Source: Notospermus geniculatus
Lineage: Eukaryota; Nemertea; Pilidiophora; Heteronemertea; Lineidae
DNA: 64,000 bases
Assembly: GCA_002633025.1 (NCBI GenBank)
Contig: NMRB01000218.1
Location: 110,586 to 174,585 of the forward strand
Direction of reading: 5' to 3'
In this document: piece after piece, positions 45,567-56,753 of the stretch
How positions within the stretch are numbered: position 1 is the first letter of the stretch
Layout of the letters: every line of letters starts with the position of its first letter
Position numbers and translations under genes: made by a program
The notes under the pieces: generated by a model
What the model saw: the letters and a program-made list of their open reading frames with translations, nothing else
What the model was told of the DNA's origin: nothing
The model's database searches: none

Positions 45567-46989
45567 ATGCAACCACCCTGCTGTACAACGATATCATGTC
45601 AAAACGATCTACGCTTGAATTGTCCAAATGTGACATGTGAAGAAATATCAATTGCGAAAAAAATGAAGCATAATCAAGATGAAGACGTCAATGAAATTCA
45701 TCTCACGACCATGTCCGTGGGTTTGAAACCTTCCAAACACCAACGCGGGGTATTGGATAAAATGATCATGACTGCTAACCACGCTTACAACTGGTGTTTG
45801 TGGTTATATAACAATGACATGTGCGTAAGGCTCCGATTACATAGAGCTATACGCTATTCGGTATTCGGTATTCGGTATACGCTACAAAATCGGACATGCA
45901 CAATACGAACAAAAAGCGAATAGCGTGCCCTCAGAATAGTTTAGTCTTATGTAAACCACTCATGGAAATAACCTTGCGCGATTCAAACAATACGCGTGCC
46001 CTATGAAACGTGCCTAAAATACCGAATAGCGTATAGCTCTATGTAATCGGGGCCTTGAGCAGACGACCGTGACCGATAAAGACGGTGTCACAAAGACTTA
46101 TAGTAATCCCGACGTCGTACAACTCAACAAAGTGGTGACCTGTTAAAAGAAAGGAAATATTCCAAATCGGTGTTCTCCATCAAGAAAGTCCGACAGTGAC
46201 CCGCTATAGTTTGCGGACAACGTTGATTGTTTTTTTTTGAAAAGACATCGTCACAGTTAAAACTTTGTGCAGTGAAAGAGTTTGTTGGATCTTTCAAAGG
46301 ATGCAGAAAAAAAGCAAGGACAATGAGATACAGGACCCTAAATCCGACTTTTGGTGGGTCTTTTGGCATGTTTGGCGTGCAACGTACATACATAAAAAAG
46401 CAACACTAATCACCGGGAACTCGCGATTATGCCGGTGTTACTCGCAAACGACGCAGAAAAACGGTCAATCATCAAGACGAATTGCTCAGTGGAAATGATG
46501 CCGTTTCAACCATGGATTATGAAGAAGGGTGCGGAAAAACCCTATGGATCATACCTACCACACGATTCTAAAATCGTCAAGCAAATCAGATCGGGGAAAT
46601 TTGTCTTACAGATACCCTGTTACCCGAAACACGTCAGGAAACCTCTTCCCGAGAACGTGGGCCGCGTGACCAGCATCGATCCGGGTATAAGATCCTTTGC
46701 AACTGGGTTCAATGCGACTCAAGGACTAGCATGGAATTTCCTCAAGGCGGAAGATCGCAAAAAATACATGCATGACGTTTACACCCCACAGAGGAAAAAT
46801 CCGTATCGATCCCTTCAAAACGCCTTTCGAAGGGGCGCAATTAAGAGGTGTGAAATCCAGATAATTGGCCTGGAATGTTTATTCAGCTTTCTGGCTAAAG
46901 ACAGAAATAATGAAAACCCCATGCGTGCACAGCTTCAAAGTCATACAGTTGAACTGCAATTTCTTCACTATATCAAAAAAGTCTTTTAA
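45567..46989 (+). pseudogene. Fanzor (eukaryotic TnpB-like) RNA-guided nuclease relic
   Basis: Four segments in different frames are collinear with TnpB/Fanzor proteins. 45567-45826 contains KPSKHQRGVLDKMIMTANHAYNWCLW, the N-terminal helix in which TnpB proteins have a similar AYNW/AxN element. 46057-46140 is polar. 46227-46400 has LKLCAVKEFVGSFKGCRKKA, then PTFGGSFGMFGVQRTYIKK, like the central wedge region. 46429-46989 contains GRVTSIDPGIRSFATGF, the RuvC-I motif, with the catalytic Asp at codon 84 (46678-46680). RuvC-II, the zinc ribbon and RuvC-III are not found, so the 3' third is lost. A MITE interrupts the gene at 45827-46056. Active Fanzors cut DNA guided by an omega RNA; this copy cannot encode an active enzyme. 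No guide RNA region could be recognised. Confidence 0.75.
45827..46056. mobile_element. MITE inside the Fanzor relic
   Basis: TIRs AAGGC(T/C)CCGATTACATAGAG extend through CTATACGCTATTCGGTAT. A triple GTATTCG repeat lies just inside the left end. No clear TSD was found, so the border may be off by a few bases. Confidence 0.75.
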
Positions 46990-47154
46990 TTAATGAATTA
47001 TGTTTTGAAAAATACCGATTTTATGGCCTTTGATATAGCAAACAGGAGGGGGGAATCAAAATTGAACAGCCAATTCCTGGAATTCTGTGGCCCACACCTC
47101 AAATGAATGCATACTAGTAATGTCGAAGCAGCACGTAATCAACAGAGAAATGTC

Positions 47155-47273
47155 GTCGGGAGACCCCAGTTTTTCCAGAGTGTGCGTGCTCAACTCAACT
47201 GGGGGTACAAGCGACGGTGATTTTGACCCCCCGCAAACGCCTCTGGGGTGGTTTCACTTTAAACATGGCGTCT
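47155..47273. repeat. 120-bp inverted repeat, right member
   Basis: Reverse complement of 41988-42107; see that entry. Confidence 0.75.
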
Positions 47274-47588
47274 ACTGTCAAAACCATTGGGATTGGTTTC
47301 TACATACGATTCACAAGCAAACCCCTCTAAATGGGGAATTCATTTGTTCCTTTGCCAGGGTCAACCATAAAACTTCTCTGCCCTCAAGTAGAAATCTGTT
47401 TGTTAAATTCTGGGTCACCTGGTAGTGGTATAGGAGGGAAGCTCCGGTGATTGAATAGTTTTGAATAACCACCCAATTTGAAGCCAATTGTCTTGGTATG
47501 CACATATCAAATTTTAAACTGAATTAAGTGGATCCTTATGATGTTTGGGGCATTTAGTCACAAAATCTACAAGGGGTGCCATTGGTCT

Positions 47589-47712
47589 CAGGGTTGGCCC
47601 TACCAATACTTTTTTAGCCAGAGTAAAGAAAATCCCTATTGTTCAATACTGTGTTCAATAGGGATTTTCTTTATTTTGGCCAAAAAACGCAATGGTAGGT
47701 CCAACCCTGGGT
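47589..47712. mobile_element. Short hairpin MITE
   Basis: The arms CAGGGTTGGCCCTACCA and TGGTAGGTCCAACCCTG, followed inward by GTAAAGAAAATCCCTATTG and its complement, make an almost complete palindrome with a loop near 47650. No coding capacity. Confidence 0.75.
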
Positions 47713-48099
47713 CTGACTCGTGATGTCACTTGTGCTCAGTGAATGACCATTGCTGTCACTGTGGAGAATTCCGTAACCATTGTATTGTCATTGAACAGGA
47801 CCTAGGGCTTATTCATTGCGCTTGTGCAGGAATATTCACAATGAGCACAATTGACATCACTAATTTATCGAAACAATGATAAAGATCGATTATTTTTTGA
47901 TACTGAAATGGCCAGGGCCATTGTGCTCACCTCTGTGATAAGTCTATGGTGAAGTAAAACTGTGACACTCATGATGAATGATGAAGAATCAGTACAGACA
48001 AGATATATGTGAAGCTTATTTCATCTGATCAGCAATAATTTAATCAATAACATAAACTCAGTCGAAGACCGTCAGAATGGGTTAGTGGTGTGAGCAAAC

Positions 48100-48500
48100 C
48101 GCTTTCCTGTGTTGGCCGCAGATGTCAAAAGTTCTATTTTTCAAGATGGCCACCTGGCGGCCATATTTGAAGTACCGGTGTGTTGGAACTGAAATCTTAG
48201 CATAAATGTAGAGGATACTTACATAGATATTTAGGCATAAAACCATCTTAACTTTTACTATTGATTGGATATGGCCAAAAGTAAATTTTTCAAGATGGCT
48301 GACCAGTGGCCATATTTGACATCCATTCTAACCGAAGTTTGCCATACGTTTAGAAGGTTCCTAGATACATGATTTGGCAAGGTTATAACATCCAACTTAC
48401 TCCTACTTATGACATGTATGAGATGTGGGTCAAAGTCCTTTTTTCAAGACGGCTTCCTAGCGGCCATGTTTGAAGTCCGATTGGGTCGAAATTTGGTGCA
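48100..48500. repeat. Three degenerate tandem units of about 155 bp
   Basis: Units near 48138, 48290 and 48449 share TTTTCAAGA(T/C)GGC...GGCCAT(A/G)TTTGA. They directly precede the foldback element at 48513. Confidence 0.55.
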
Positions 48501-48506
48501 CTTGTA

Positions 48507-49739
48507 GACGGTTATGGCAAGCCGTTTGTACATTTATTAGAGAAACCTGGTATTTCTAAGAAAAACTTGGTATTTCGATCGAAAAACCATGTATTACGCC
48601 GAAAAACATGGTTTTACGGCGAATTACTTGGTATTTCGACAGAATTACCTTGTTTTTCGCTTAAAACATGGTATTTCAATGAAAAACTAGGTAATTCGGG
48701 CGAGAAACAAGGTTTTACGGCCGTATCTTGATAGAACCTGGTAATTCTACCGAAAAACATGGTTTTTCGCGAATTACCTAGTTTTAAGCAAGAAAGTTGG
48801 AGAAAAACAAGGTATTTCGAGAGAAACTTGGTTTTTCGAGAATTACCAGGTAATTCGACTTTCGCTGGGTTTCCCCAGTCGACCTCGTTCCCTGGTGCGG
48901 CAGGTTAGGAAACCACCTGAGGCCGGAGTGACAGAAATTGAGCTCAAAAACTTCATAGGGCTCTTTTCTGTTGTATTTGACAAGGTCAACCGCTACTGTA
49001 ATAGGCCTACATAAACATGACAAAGCTAGGTATTCTGTCATCTGAGATAATACATGATTGTGCACGAGAACAAAAAACGGTCTGCTATAGCTCACAGGCC
49101 TAGGCCTGGGCCTACATACATGTAGATAGATAAGCAAACATACTTTTCAAGGATGCTGCTGCGACGACTCGTTCTAGACTGAATGTAGGTTTTTGGCCAG
49201 TCAATGCTATTAAACAAAAGATGCGTGTTTGGATGCCTTGCATGGATGTCTTGTATCGCTGCTGAGGATGAAATTGGAATTATCTGATTATGTGTGTCAG
49301 TAGGTTCGTTTCATTGTTTTATAATCATCCAGTCGTAGTTGAAAACAAGACCAGGGAACGAGGTCGACTGGGGAAACCCAGCGAAAGTCGAATTACTTGG
49401 TAATTCTCGAAAAACCAAGTTTCTCTCGAAATACCTTGTTTTTCTCCAACTTTCTTGCTTAAAACTAGGTAATTCGCGAAAAACCATGTTTTTCGGTAGA
49501 ATTACCAGGTTTTATCAAGATACGGCCGTAAAACCTTGTTTCTCTCCTGAATTACCTAGTTCTTCATCGAAATACCATGTTTTACGCGAAAAACAAGGTA
49601 CTTCTGTCGAAATACCAAGTAACTCACCGTAAAACCATGTTTTTCGGCGTAATACAAGGTTTTTCGATCGAAATACCAAGTTTTTCGTAGAAATACCTGG
49701 TTTCTTTAATAAATGTACAAACGGCTTGCCATAGACGGT
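48507..49739. mobile_element. Large foldback element with minisatellite arms
   Basis: The element is 48513-49733, flanked by GACGGT (48507-48512 and 49734-49739); the match extends to TAGACGGT if two terminal bases are assigned differently. TIRs start TATGGCAAGCCGTTTGTACA. The arms (about 390 bp each, 48513-48905 and 49340-49733) are almost entirely short degenerate units around AAAACATGGTATTTCG and AATTACCTAGTT, mirrored base for base, and end at CGACCTCGTTCCCTGG. A 430-bp unique loop joins them. ORFs are repeat artefacts. Confidence 0.85.
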
Positions 49740-50039
49740 GCGTAGATATATCTTCACAAATCAAGTCAACAATCAAGGCAGGGACAATTTTCAGAAATTC
49801 ATTCTTGGCATTAAAGCATGGAAATTACTGAAAAAGTTTACTTATGAAAGTCAGGAAGGGAAAAAAATCGAAATGGTTCTTTTAACACCCAGTGCATATG
49901 TACCGGGTATGATTCCAATGCGAGTTCTTAGTGCATAATAGCATCATTCACTGTCCATCGTGGAGTTTTCTGATCTTGTCAGCGCGTGAACACGTACCCT
50001 CAATCTCTGATAGGTTTCTATGCCATACATATCCTCTGG
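49738..50039. other. No gene recognised
   Basis: A 66-codon plus-strand frame has no motif. The minus-strand integrase-like relic may extend into this region. Confidence 0.3.
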
Positions 50040-50930
50040 ATCTGTTGGGTCAAACTGCTAATGAAGTGAATGGTCATCAAGCTCGGCAATGGAAATGTCT
50101 GTGTTGACAACAACCACTTTATCATCATCATCATCAGGCAGGGGAGCATTCAGATCCAGGTCATAACGAGAAGTATCTTCCTGCAAAATGATGAGAAACA
50201 ATTGAATAGGTTGAAAAAGAAATGATAGCTTTGCTACGCTAGGCGTGGGTCCGAATGTTGGTTGAAAAACATTTGGCAGTAAGAAAGTTTACAGAACAAC
50301 AACAATTTATTGCAAATCAAGACCCTGGCTACAGTAAATCTGGAAATGTACGGTAAATTTGGAAATGTTCGCTAGCTGGAAATTTTTGCTAAAGTCTGTT
50401 GTCTGCGAAAATAAAAAGCTGCAAATATTTTTGGTTCAACTGATTTACTGAACTGAAGGACCGTCAGCAATTAGCAAAAATATAAAGCATTGAAAGAGGG
50501 GCTTTTTATCAATTAGCGAAAATTTGAAGTAGCGAAAGTATTCAGCTCTGCAGTATCTGACTTTTTAAAATGTTTCTCACCTCATCCATATTTTCGTAAT
50601 ATTCTTTCGCAATGTGGTAGTTGTCAGAAGCAATGTCGCACAAACCCCTGATGAACAATTGTCTTGGTGTAGCATTGCCAGCTGTCCTTATTTTGTGATT
50701 GTTCCGAAGGCCCTGATACCTTCACAATGCTAGATTGATCCTTGGTTGAAAGACGAAGTGAAGGCAGAAAATGTCAACATCATCATCAGGGTCAAGAATG
50801 CTTTGGTCTTCTAGGTGAACGAATAGTGAGTAGAAAGTGGACAACACAGCTGAATAAACATCTACATCCACAGCCTCTCTATTCTTGCATTGTGGCATTA
50901 GGTGTAGAAAATCACCAATTTCTCCAAAAA
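50040..50930 (-). pseudogene. Integrase-like (DDE, rve-type) transposase relic, C-terminal part
   Basis: Minus-strand segments 50930-50585 and 50180-50040 are separated by an intron with a GAG/GTGAGA donor and TTTTGCAG acceptor. The first contains DIFCLHFVFQPRINLAL and NNHKIRTAGNATPRQLFIRG, similar to the C-terminal part of integrase-core proteins of invertebrates (typically CLHYVFLPRIN and NRTPxQL). It is broken by a TAG between them. The second is acidic (PLPDDDDDKVVVV) and has an in-frame stop. The catalytic N-terminal part is missing. Confidence 0.5.
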
Positions 50931-51595
50931 TTTACCGATCACACCCATTTTTTTTCTGATACTTCTCATTGGTTTGGCCATCACCACATTTCTGCCAAAT
51001 TTCAAGCGTTTCTGGCAGTTATTTCTGCAATTTATGGCAAAACTTAATGCATTTTCCATTTATTTTTACCCTCAGCGCCGAAATGACCGACTTTCGAAAG
51101 GGGGGCCTAGGCCTATATGAATGGTGCAAGCTATGCCGACAGCACACTATTAGTAATTATAAAATACGTTGGTATTCCGTGCGTATGTTTCAAATGGATA
51201 ATGCATTAGCCTCATTCTGAATGGAGCGGGTCTGGGTGACACAACCAAGACCCCTGCTCAGTGTTTCCACAATGGCTTCTGGCGTCCAACATTTCTCGCT
51301 TCGAGCATTCAACGAGGTAGTGCAGCGAATGTCGGCCAGGTGGATACTCAGTGACCTATCCCAACGAGGTTTTGTACCATCAGGTACATTTCCTGCGGAT
51401 AATCCGTTGAAGAAAGCGCCCTGCGACCTCATTTCGACTCCTGCAGCTTGCTGCTAGCGCTGCACACAGATGTACACGATGTAGGCACGATGTACAGACA
51501 CACAGAGCGTGATTCACTGATGTCGCGTCATCGACGGAGTGTCCTTCCTGATACCTTAGGCCTATTTATTGCAATCAAACTGCACTGAACCTATG
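50931..51595. other. No gene recognised
   Basis: Short unsupported ORFs on both strands. Confidence 0.4.
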
Positions 51596-51597
51596 TA

Positions 51598-52325
51598 TAG
51601 AGGTTCTTCACTGACGTCACACGGCCGCCATACTGGCCGTCAAAATGAAGCCTGGAGGCCGCCATCTTGTTCTCGGTTCGAACATTCAGCGGCCCGTACA
51701 GACCACTGGGAGCATACAACTCGACAAATCACTTTACCTCTCACAGTTTTTGAGCATAAGTAGTTGGTCTGGTGTGAAAACCGTGTTGAAAACAAAGCGA
51801 ATCGTCCATACGGCNATAATGGGTAAGTACCGACGGGTTCAAAACACGAAGGTATGATCCAGTTCATGTGTTTGGGGCAGCTATCATTCCGACAGCATGC
51901 ATAAATTATGGAATGAGATGCATTGCTATGAGACTGGTACCCGGTAACTCATAACACCAGATATATGTGCATACGTTACAGCACTAGGCGCGATGTTTGC
52001 CCATTACATCAAGTGGCGATCCCCCACTGCATTGCATGGTTTATTCGTGAATTACCAGTTGGCGAGTACACATGAGGGAACAGCCCTCTTCCCCATCAAA
52101 ACGGGGTGGGTTTCCCCAGGGCATTGTAACGCGCTATGCAGAGTGGAAATGCCCTGGGTTCCCAGGATGCCATACGGCTTGCTGTAGAACAGTGTAAAGA
52201 GGTCCGATGAATGCCGACAACGTACAAACCACGTCAAAAACGCTGTGTTGATGCTGTGACGTTGCGTCATTTGACGGCCAATATGGCGGATATTTGGGGC
52301 TGTGACGTCACGTGAAGAACCTCTA
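51598..52325. mobile_element. Element Y copy 2 (no X insertion)
   Basis: TIRs TAGAGGTTCTTCAC flanked by TA (51596-51597 and 52326-52327). It is in the opposite orientation to copy 1 and matches it outside element X. The X insertion site is present here as an uninterrupted sequence near 51750. One undetermined base lies at 51815. Confidence 0.8.
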
Positions 52326-52327
52326 TA

Positions 52328-53208
52328 CTATGTTTAGTTTGAGGTATTTTAGAATAGAAAAGACCCTCCGCCTCGGGTTTAATTACTTAACCCTTTAACC
52401 GTCTAATTTTTCTGGAATTTTCCATAGAAAATTATATGCATCAGAAAATGTTATCCGATTCTAAGAAAAGGAGCAGATAGTACCCTAAAAGTATACATTT
52501 TTGAAAAAGCTTGTTATACAAGCATTCCAGTGATGCCAATATTGGTGACCTTGACCTACGTTTTTTAAGGTCATGACCTTGACCTTGACCTTCAGAGCCT
52601 CTGAGCAGGTTGGGGACTCGGGTGACTTGTGCAAAAATCATACTGCATCAATAGAAAATAAACAAAACTTGCTCCTTGTAGGCCTACATTTTTGTGACAG
52701 CCTGTGTATGTGTCTTCAAGCAACAGTAAACAAAATTCCATGACACAAACGTTTTATAGAAATCTGTGGAGGTTCAGGTGATCGGGGGGGGGGGGGGGNN
52801 NNNNNNNNNNNNNNNNNNNNNNNNNNNNNNNNNNNNNNGCTTGGGTCATGGTGCGGAAAGGTGTTAGAACATCACACGTTGAGGCAAATAAAGTTGACTT
52901 GCATAGGAGATAACACCATACAAGTATACATTTTTGAACAGCTTGTTTTATAAGCTTTCTAATGATAACATATACAGATGACCTTGACCAACAGTAGGTT
53001 AAGGTCATGACCTACAAAATCAATTTCTTTACATCAAAAAGAGTGTTCTTCGCACGTTTCGTGGAGAAGCCATGCTGTGATATACAAAGTCTCGCAAAAC
53101 CTCGATACCCGAGGAGAAAAAATGAGCAACAATTGCCTCCCTGACACAAGCATGGATTACCAAGATGCATAGAATGTTTCAAAATGGTCACGGCTCCTAA
53201 AAACAACC
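52328..53208. repeat. Direct repeats of a CCTTGACC-rich unit around an assembly gap
   Basis: About 110 bp starting GTATACATTTTTGAA recurs near 52487 and 52923, each time leading into GACCTTGACC and AAGGTCATGACCT words. The gap at 52799-52838 follows a G-run. No gene is seen. Confidence 0.55.
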
Positions 53209-53210
53209 TA

Positions 53211-53436
53211 CTCTAAATTCCCACTTACCTGTCCCATTCCTGAACTAGGAAAAAATGGCTAAAACCTGATTTGAAGACAACGAGGGGGAGGGGTATGGTC
53301 AGAAACAATGTCCTGTCCTCTTACTTGTCCCACCCCCGAGCCTGGCAAAAAATGACAGCGGTGCGATATCTTCCAACTTAGGATATTGTCATTTTTACCG
53401 CGTTCAGGAATGGGACAGGTAAGTGGGAATCTAGAG
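53211..53436. mobile_element. TA-targeting MITE in the piggyBac 3' end, copy 1
   Basis: TIRs CTCTA(A/G)ATTCCCACTTACC continue as TGTCCCATTCCTGAAC. Flanked by TA (53209-53210 and 53437-53438). A second copy is at 59730-60569. The piggyBac frame runs into it, so the last 58 codons of that ORF are MITE-derived. Confidence 0.85.
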
Positions 53437-53438
53437 TA

Positions 53439-55370
53439 TAACCAATACTGCCTCCTTGTGTGCCAAACATCAAAGCAGTTGCGCTTGTCCGTGACACAGA
53501 GCGGCATGTTGTTGCAAGTTGCACAACAAGTCACAGTTTTGTTTCTGTGATTTCTATTCAACTGCTGTCTTTTCACTTTTTCAGCACAAACAGCACAATC
53601 ATGTCTCTTTCCCATGTGTCTAATTGAATGATAGGCCCCATTCAACCTCAGTGCATCAACATCAGCAAGTGGTAGCGATGGTGGACGTCCAACTTTTTTG
53701 CGGAAAGAAAGATCACGACAACGACCATGAATCAGATCCATTTTGAAATCCATGTAGTCCCTATCTCTGCCATTATCTCTCCTGTGCGGCTGAAAATGAT
53801 TTTCTATTGTAAATGCATTGAACACTGCCATTTCTAACCCATAAGAGAAGAGCTTTTTCCAGACCTTTCTAGATTTGCGAGCTGCATTAGAAAGTTTGAT
53901 AATTTGATCACCATGATCGACACCATTCATGCGGTTTTGGTACGCAATCATAGCTACTGGACAGGGAACAAAAATTTCGGTTCCATTTGCTTGATGACGC
54001 CTGACATTGTCAATAGGCATTGGCAGATGAATCGTAGAAAGCAAGTACACTGGTCGATTGTCGAACCAAGATAAGGGTGTGACATGTCCATTTACGCGCC
54101 ATAAAAGGTCTCCCCTGTTTTTACGTCTGTACTCTTGTTTCGGAATTTTGATTGCATCAGGGAGGCCACGACGATTTACTCTGACAGTTCCACAGGAATA
54201 TATCTGCCTCTCCAAGAGGCGGACACACAACTCTGGATTGGTATAGAAATTGTCTGTGTAAAGGTGGTGAAACACACCTCCAAGATCAACAGTAAGATCA
54301 TTCACCACACGATCACCAAGGCCTTCCTCAGGGTCAGCATCACGTTCCGTACCAAGATACACTTGAAATCTGTAAATATAACCTGTGCCACACTCTGCTA
54401 AAACCCACAACTTTAGCCCCCATTTTGTTGGTTTGCTTTTGATGTACTGTTTGTAAGAAACACGACCCTTGAAGCCAATCATGGATTCATCAGTCGCAAT
54501 GTCGCGACCTAACCGGTATCTCTGCGCAAATACACGAGACAAGAAATTCAGGAATTCACGCACACGATATATCTTATCAAAATCTGGATCATCCCTGGCT
54601 GGCAGATGAGTATTGTCTGCAAGATGAAAGTAACGCCAGATCTGTAGAAATCGCTTTAGGGGGAAAATGTCAGCAATGCCATTATGGTGGAGAAACTTGT
54701 CTTTTGACCAGCAGTTCTCAACTCTAGGCTCTTTCACAATACCCATCAACAGCAAAACACCTAAAAACGCCGCCATTTCATCTCTAGTTAGACTGGTGTC
54801 CATGGACGTTTATGTTTATTTGGCTGGGCCTGAATCTGTTGGTCATAATATCGATTAGTTTCCTCAACTATCATATTCCAAATTTCATCAGTAAAGAACA
54901 AATCAAAGTAGGTTTTAGCTCTGTTACTTTCTGGGTCCAAAAACCGAACATTAGGTCCGGTATTCGGCTGATTGAAGTCATGCAATGTCCAATCATCCTC
55001 ATTATAATCATCTACCCATAACTCATCCCGAAAACGATAGTTTTCATTGTCTCTTCCATGTCTACGTTGCCGACCCCGAGCCCGATAACGACCACCGGCT
55101 TGGCCAGGCGCAGGTGGGGGGGGGGGGGACCGGGCTCGAGCCGCCCGACCTTTTCCTCTCCCTCTCTCTCCTAGCTGGTGAAGGACTTCTAGATCTGTCG
55201 TGAACAGGACACGATCTGACATGACTGTCTTCATATTCATCACCTGCAAAAAATGTACGCGCAACTAATATACCCCAAAATAGAATGTTTTAGATCGTTT
55301 GTTCCCCCCAAAAATATTGTTTCACCCACCTGAAGAAGTCACATCCGCAGTATTTGTATTCACATCCAGG
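53439..55370 (-). pseudogene. piggyBac-family (PGBD) transposase, one or two frameshifts
   Basis: The main frame (54803-53439) contains the DDE/D-type catalytic core: D105 in ATDESMIGFKGR, D184 in YTDNFYT and a third Asp in NGVDHGDQ. Its C-terminal cysteine-rich zinc finger (CAVCAEK ... CCATCNNMPLCV ... CFDVWH) is typical of piggyBac. The N-terminal part is encoded at 55258-54788 (FFTDEIWNMIVEETNRY segment) in a frame offset by one near 54790, consistent with loss of one base. A further frame change occurs in the C-run at about 55112-55124, possibly a homopolymer error. An intron with AG/GTGGGT donor (near 55331) and TTTTTGCAG acceptor (near 55253) joins to a short 5' exon that ends abruptly at 55370, where the Harbinger element starts. 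TTAA-flanked ends were not found. Confidence 0.85.
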
Positions 55371-56129
55371 GCGGGCAGTCACGAAACTCTGTTAGCGCTA
55401 ACAGGACCCTAACCGAGGTTAGTGGTGTTGGTTAGGGCACCTTGCCCGTCACGAATATCCGGTAACTAACCGCGTTGTTAATGCGCCCGACAGGAAATAT
55501 TGTTACCCTACCAGCGACTCTCTTGTTAGGCACTGTTAAGGGATTTCACTATTGCTGGTCGGGACCACCTTTAGTGCACTGTTAGCTGATTTTGTGTGTT
55601 TGTGGAGACAAGATGTGGCACGTTGAGGCGGACGTTGCTCAAGAAGACCGCGATTTTGCAGACGGGGGAATGAGGATATATAAGCATCGAGCTAATCCTT
55701 TTGACGAATTCGGAGAGAAGGAATTCAAGTCAAAGTATCGCTTCCCCAAACCTATTTTCGGTGAACTTATTGATATCCTCGAGCCAAGCCTGTAACATTT
55801 CACCCACAGGTACGTACATGTACGTAGGCCCTACATGTAAATGTAAGCACATTTCCATTATGTGAGCTACATGGGCGGTCACACAGGACAAGAATATTTC
55901 ATTTGCAGTGAGGGAAGTTCGTTCTTTCCCTCATCATTGTGACGAGGGCGATATTTAAGATGCTCACAAACGAGTCCCTTTACTTTTCTGCACGTAACCT
56001 GGCACAGATGTCAGGAGTGGGGCAATCTCTGGGTCACAAGTTAATAATTCATGTACGTCTCATTTTCATTACAGGTCACAAGCACTTGAACCATCCCATC
56101 AACTCTGCACAGCCGTACGCTATTTCGCC

Positions 56130-56220
56130 CAGGGTGGATTTTTGCCAGTTATCTCCGAGTTGCACGGAATGTCGGATCTTCGCCCAGGTTGGATTTTTGC
56201 CAGTTATCTCCGAGTTGCAC
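56130..56220. repeat. Tandem duplication of about 52 bp in the Harbinger transposase
   Basis: CGCCCAGG(G/T)TGGATTTTTGCC through AGTTGCAC occurs twice in a row (starting 56129 and 56181). The second copy is cut by the MITE at 56221. Confidence 0.75.
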
Positions 56221-56753
56221 TAGACTCGGGACCCAGTCGTTGTGTCGCTCCGGCCGCCGCACTACACTCCACAAACGACTGGGAAAGCAAGCTGCAAAAT
56301 CAGCGGCTAGTGTACCGACGACCACAACGACCATCTCGACCAATGAAATTGCCCGAAAGCAATCTACTACTGGGGCAATCTGGCACACTTTTGATTGGTT
56401 GTTATTGATGAAATTTACCAGAGCCTCTCGCCCGTCTAGAAACTTTTCAATGTCACTAGCAGGGTATTTTTTTATCCGTAAGTACTGCTTATGGCACACA
56501 GCATCGAATTAGGCACCAGGATACCGTCCTTGACCTCGAAGAAAGTTGCGATATAATCAGCTGATTTGACATCTTGCAAAGAGCAGACGACGGCCGTTGA
56601 ACACGCAGTTTCTGATTGGCTGAACTCATTCACATCCGTTGTTATTGTCGGTACGCTAGCCGCTGATTTTGCAGCCTGCTTTCCCAGTCGTTTGTGGAGT
56701 GTAGTGCGGCGGCCGGAGCGACACAACGACTGGGTCCCGAGTCTAAGTTGCAC
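56213..56753. mobile_element. hAT-like MITE with 8-bp TSD
   Basis: The element is 56221-56745 (525 bp), flanked by AGTTGCAC at 56213-56220 and 56746-56753. TIRs begin TAGACTCGGGACCCAGTCGT and the arms pair for about 105 bp through GCGGCTAG(T/C)GTACCGAC. An 8-bp TSD points to the hAT superfamily. Confidence 0.88.

Noticed and set aside
49339-49757. Open frames of 80-97 codons in the foldback arms
   Set aside because: Both strands and both arms give similar frames because of the minisatellite; not genes.
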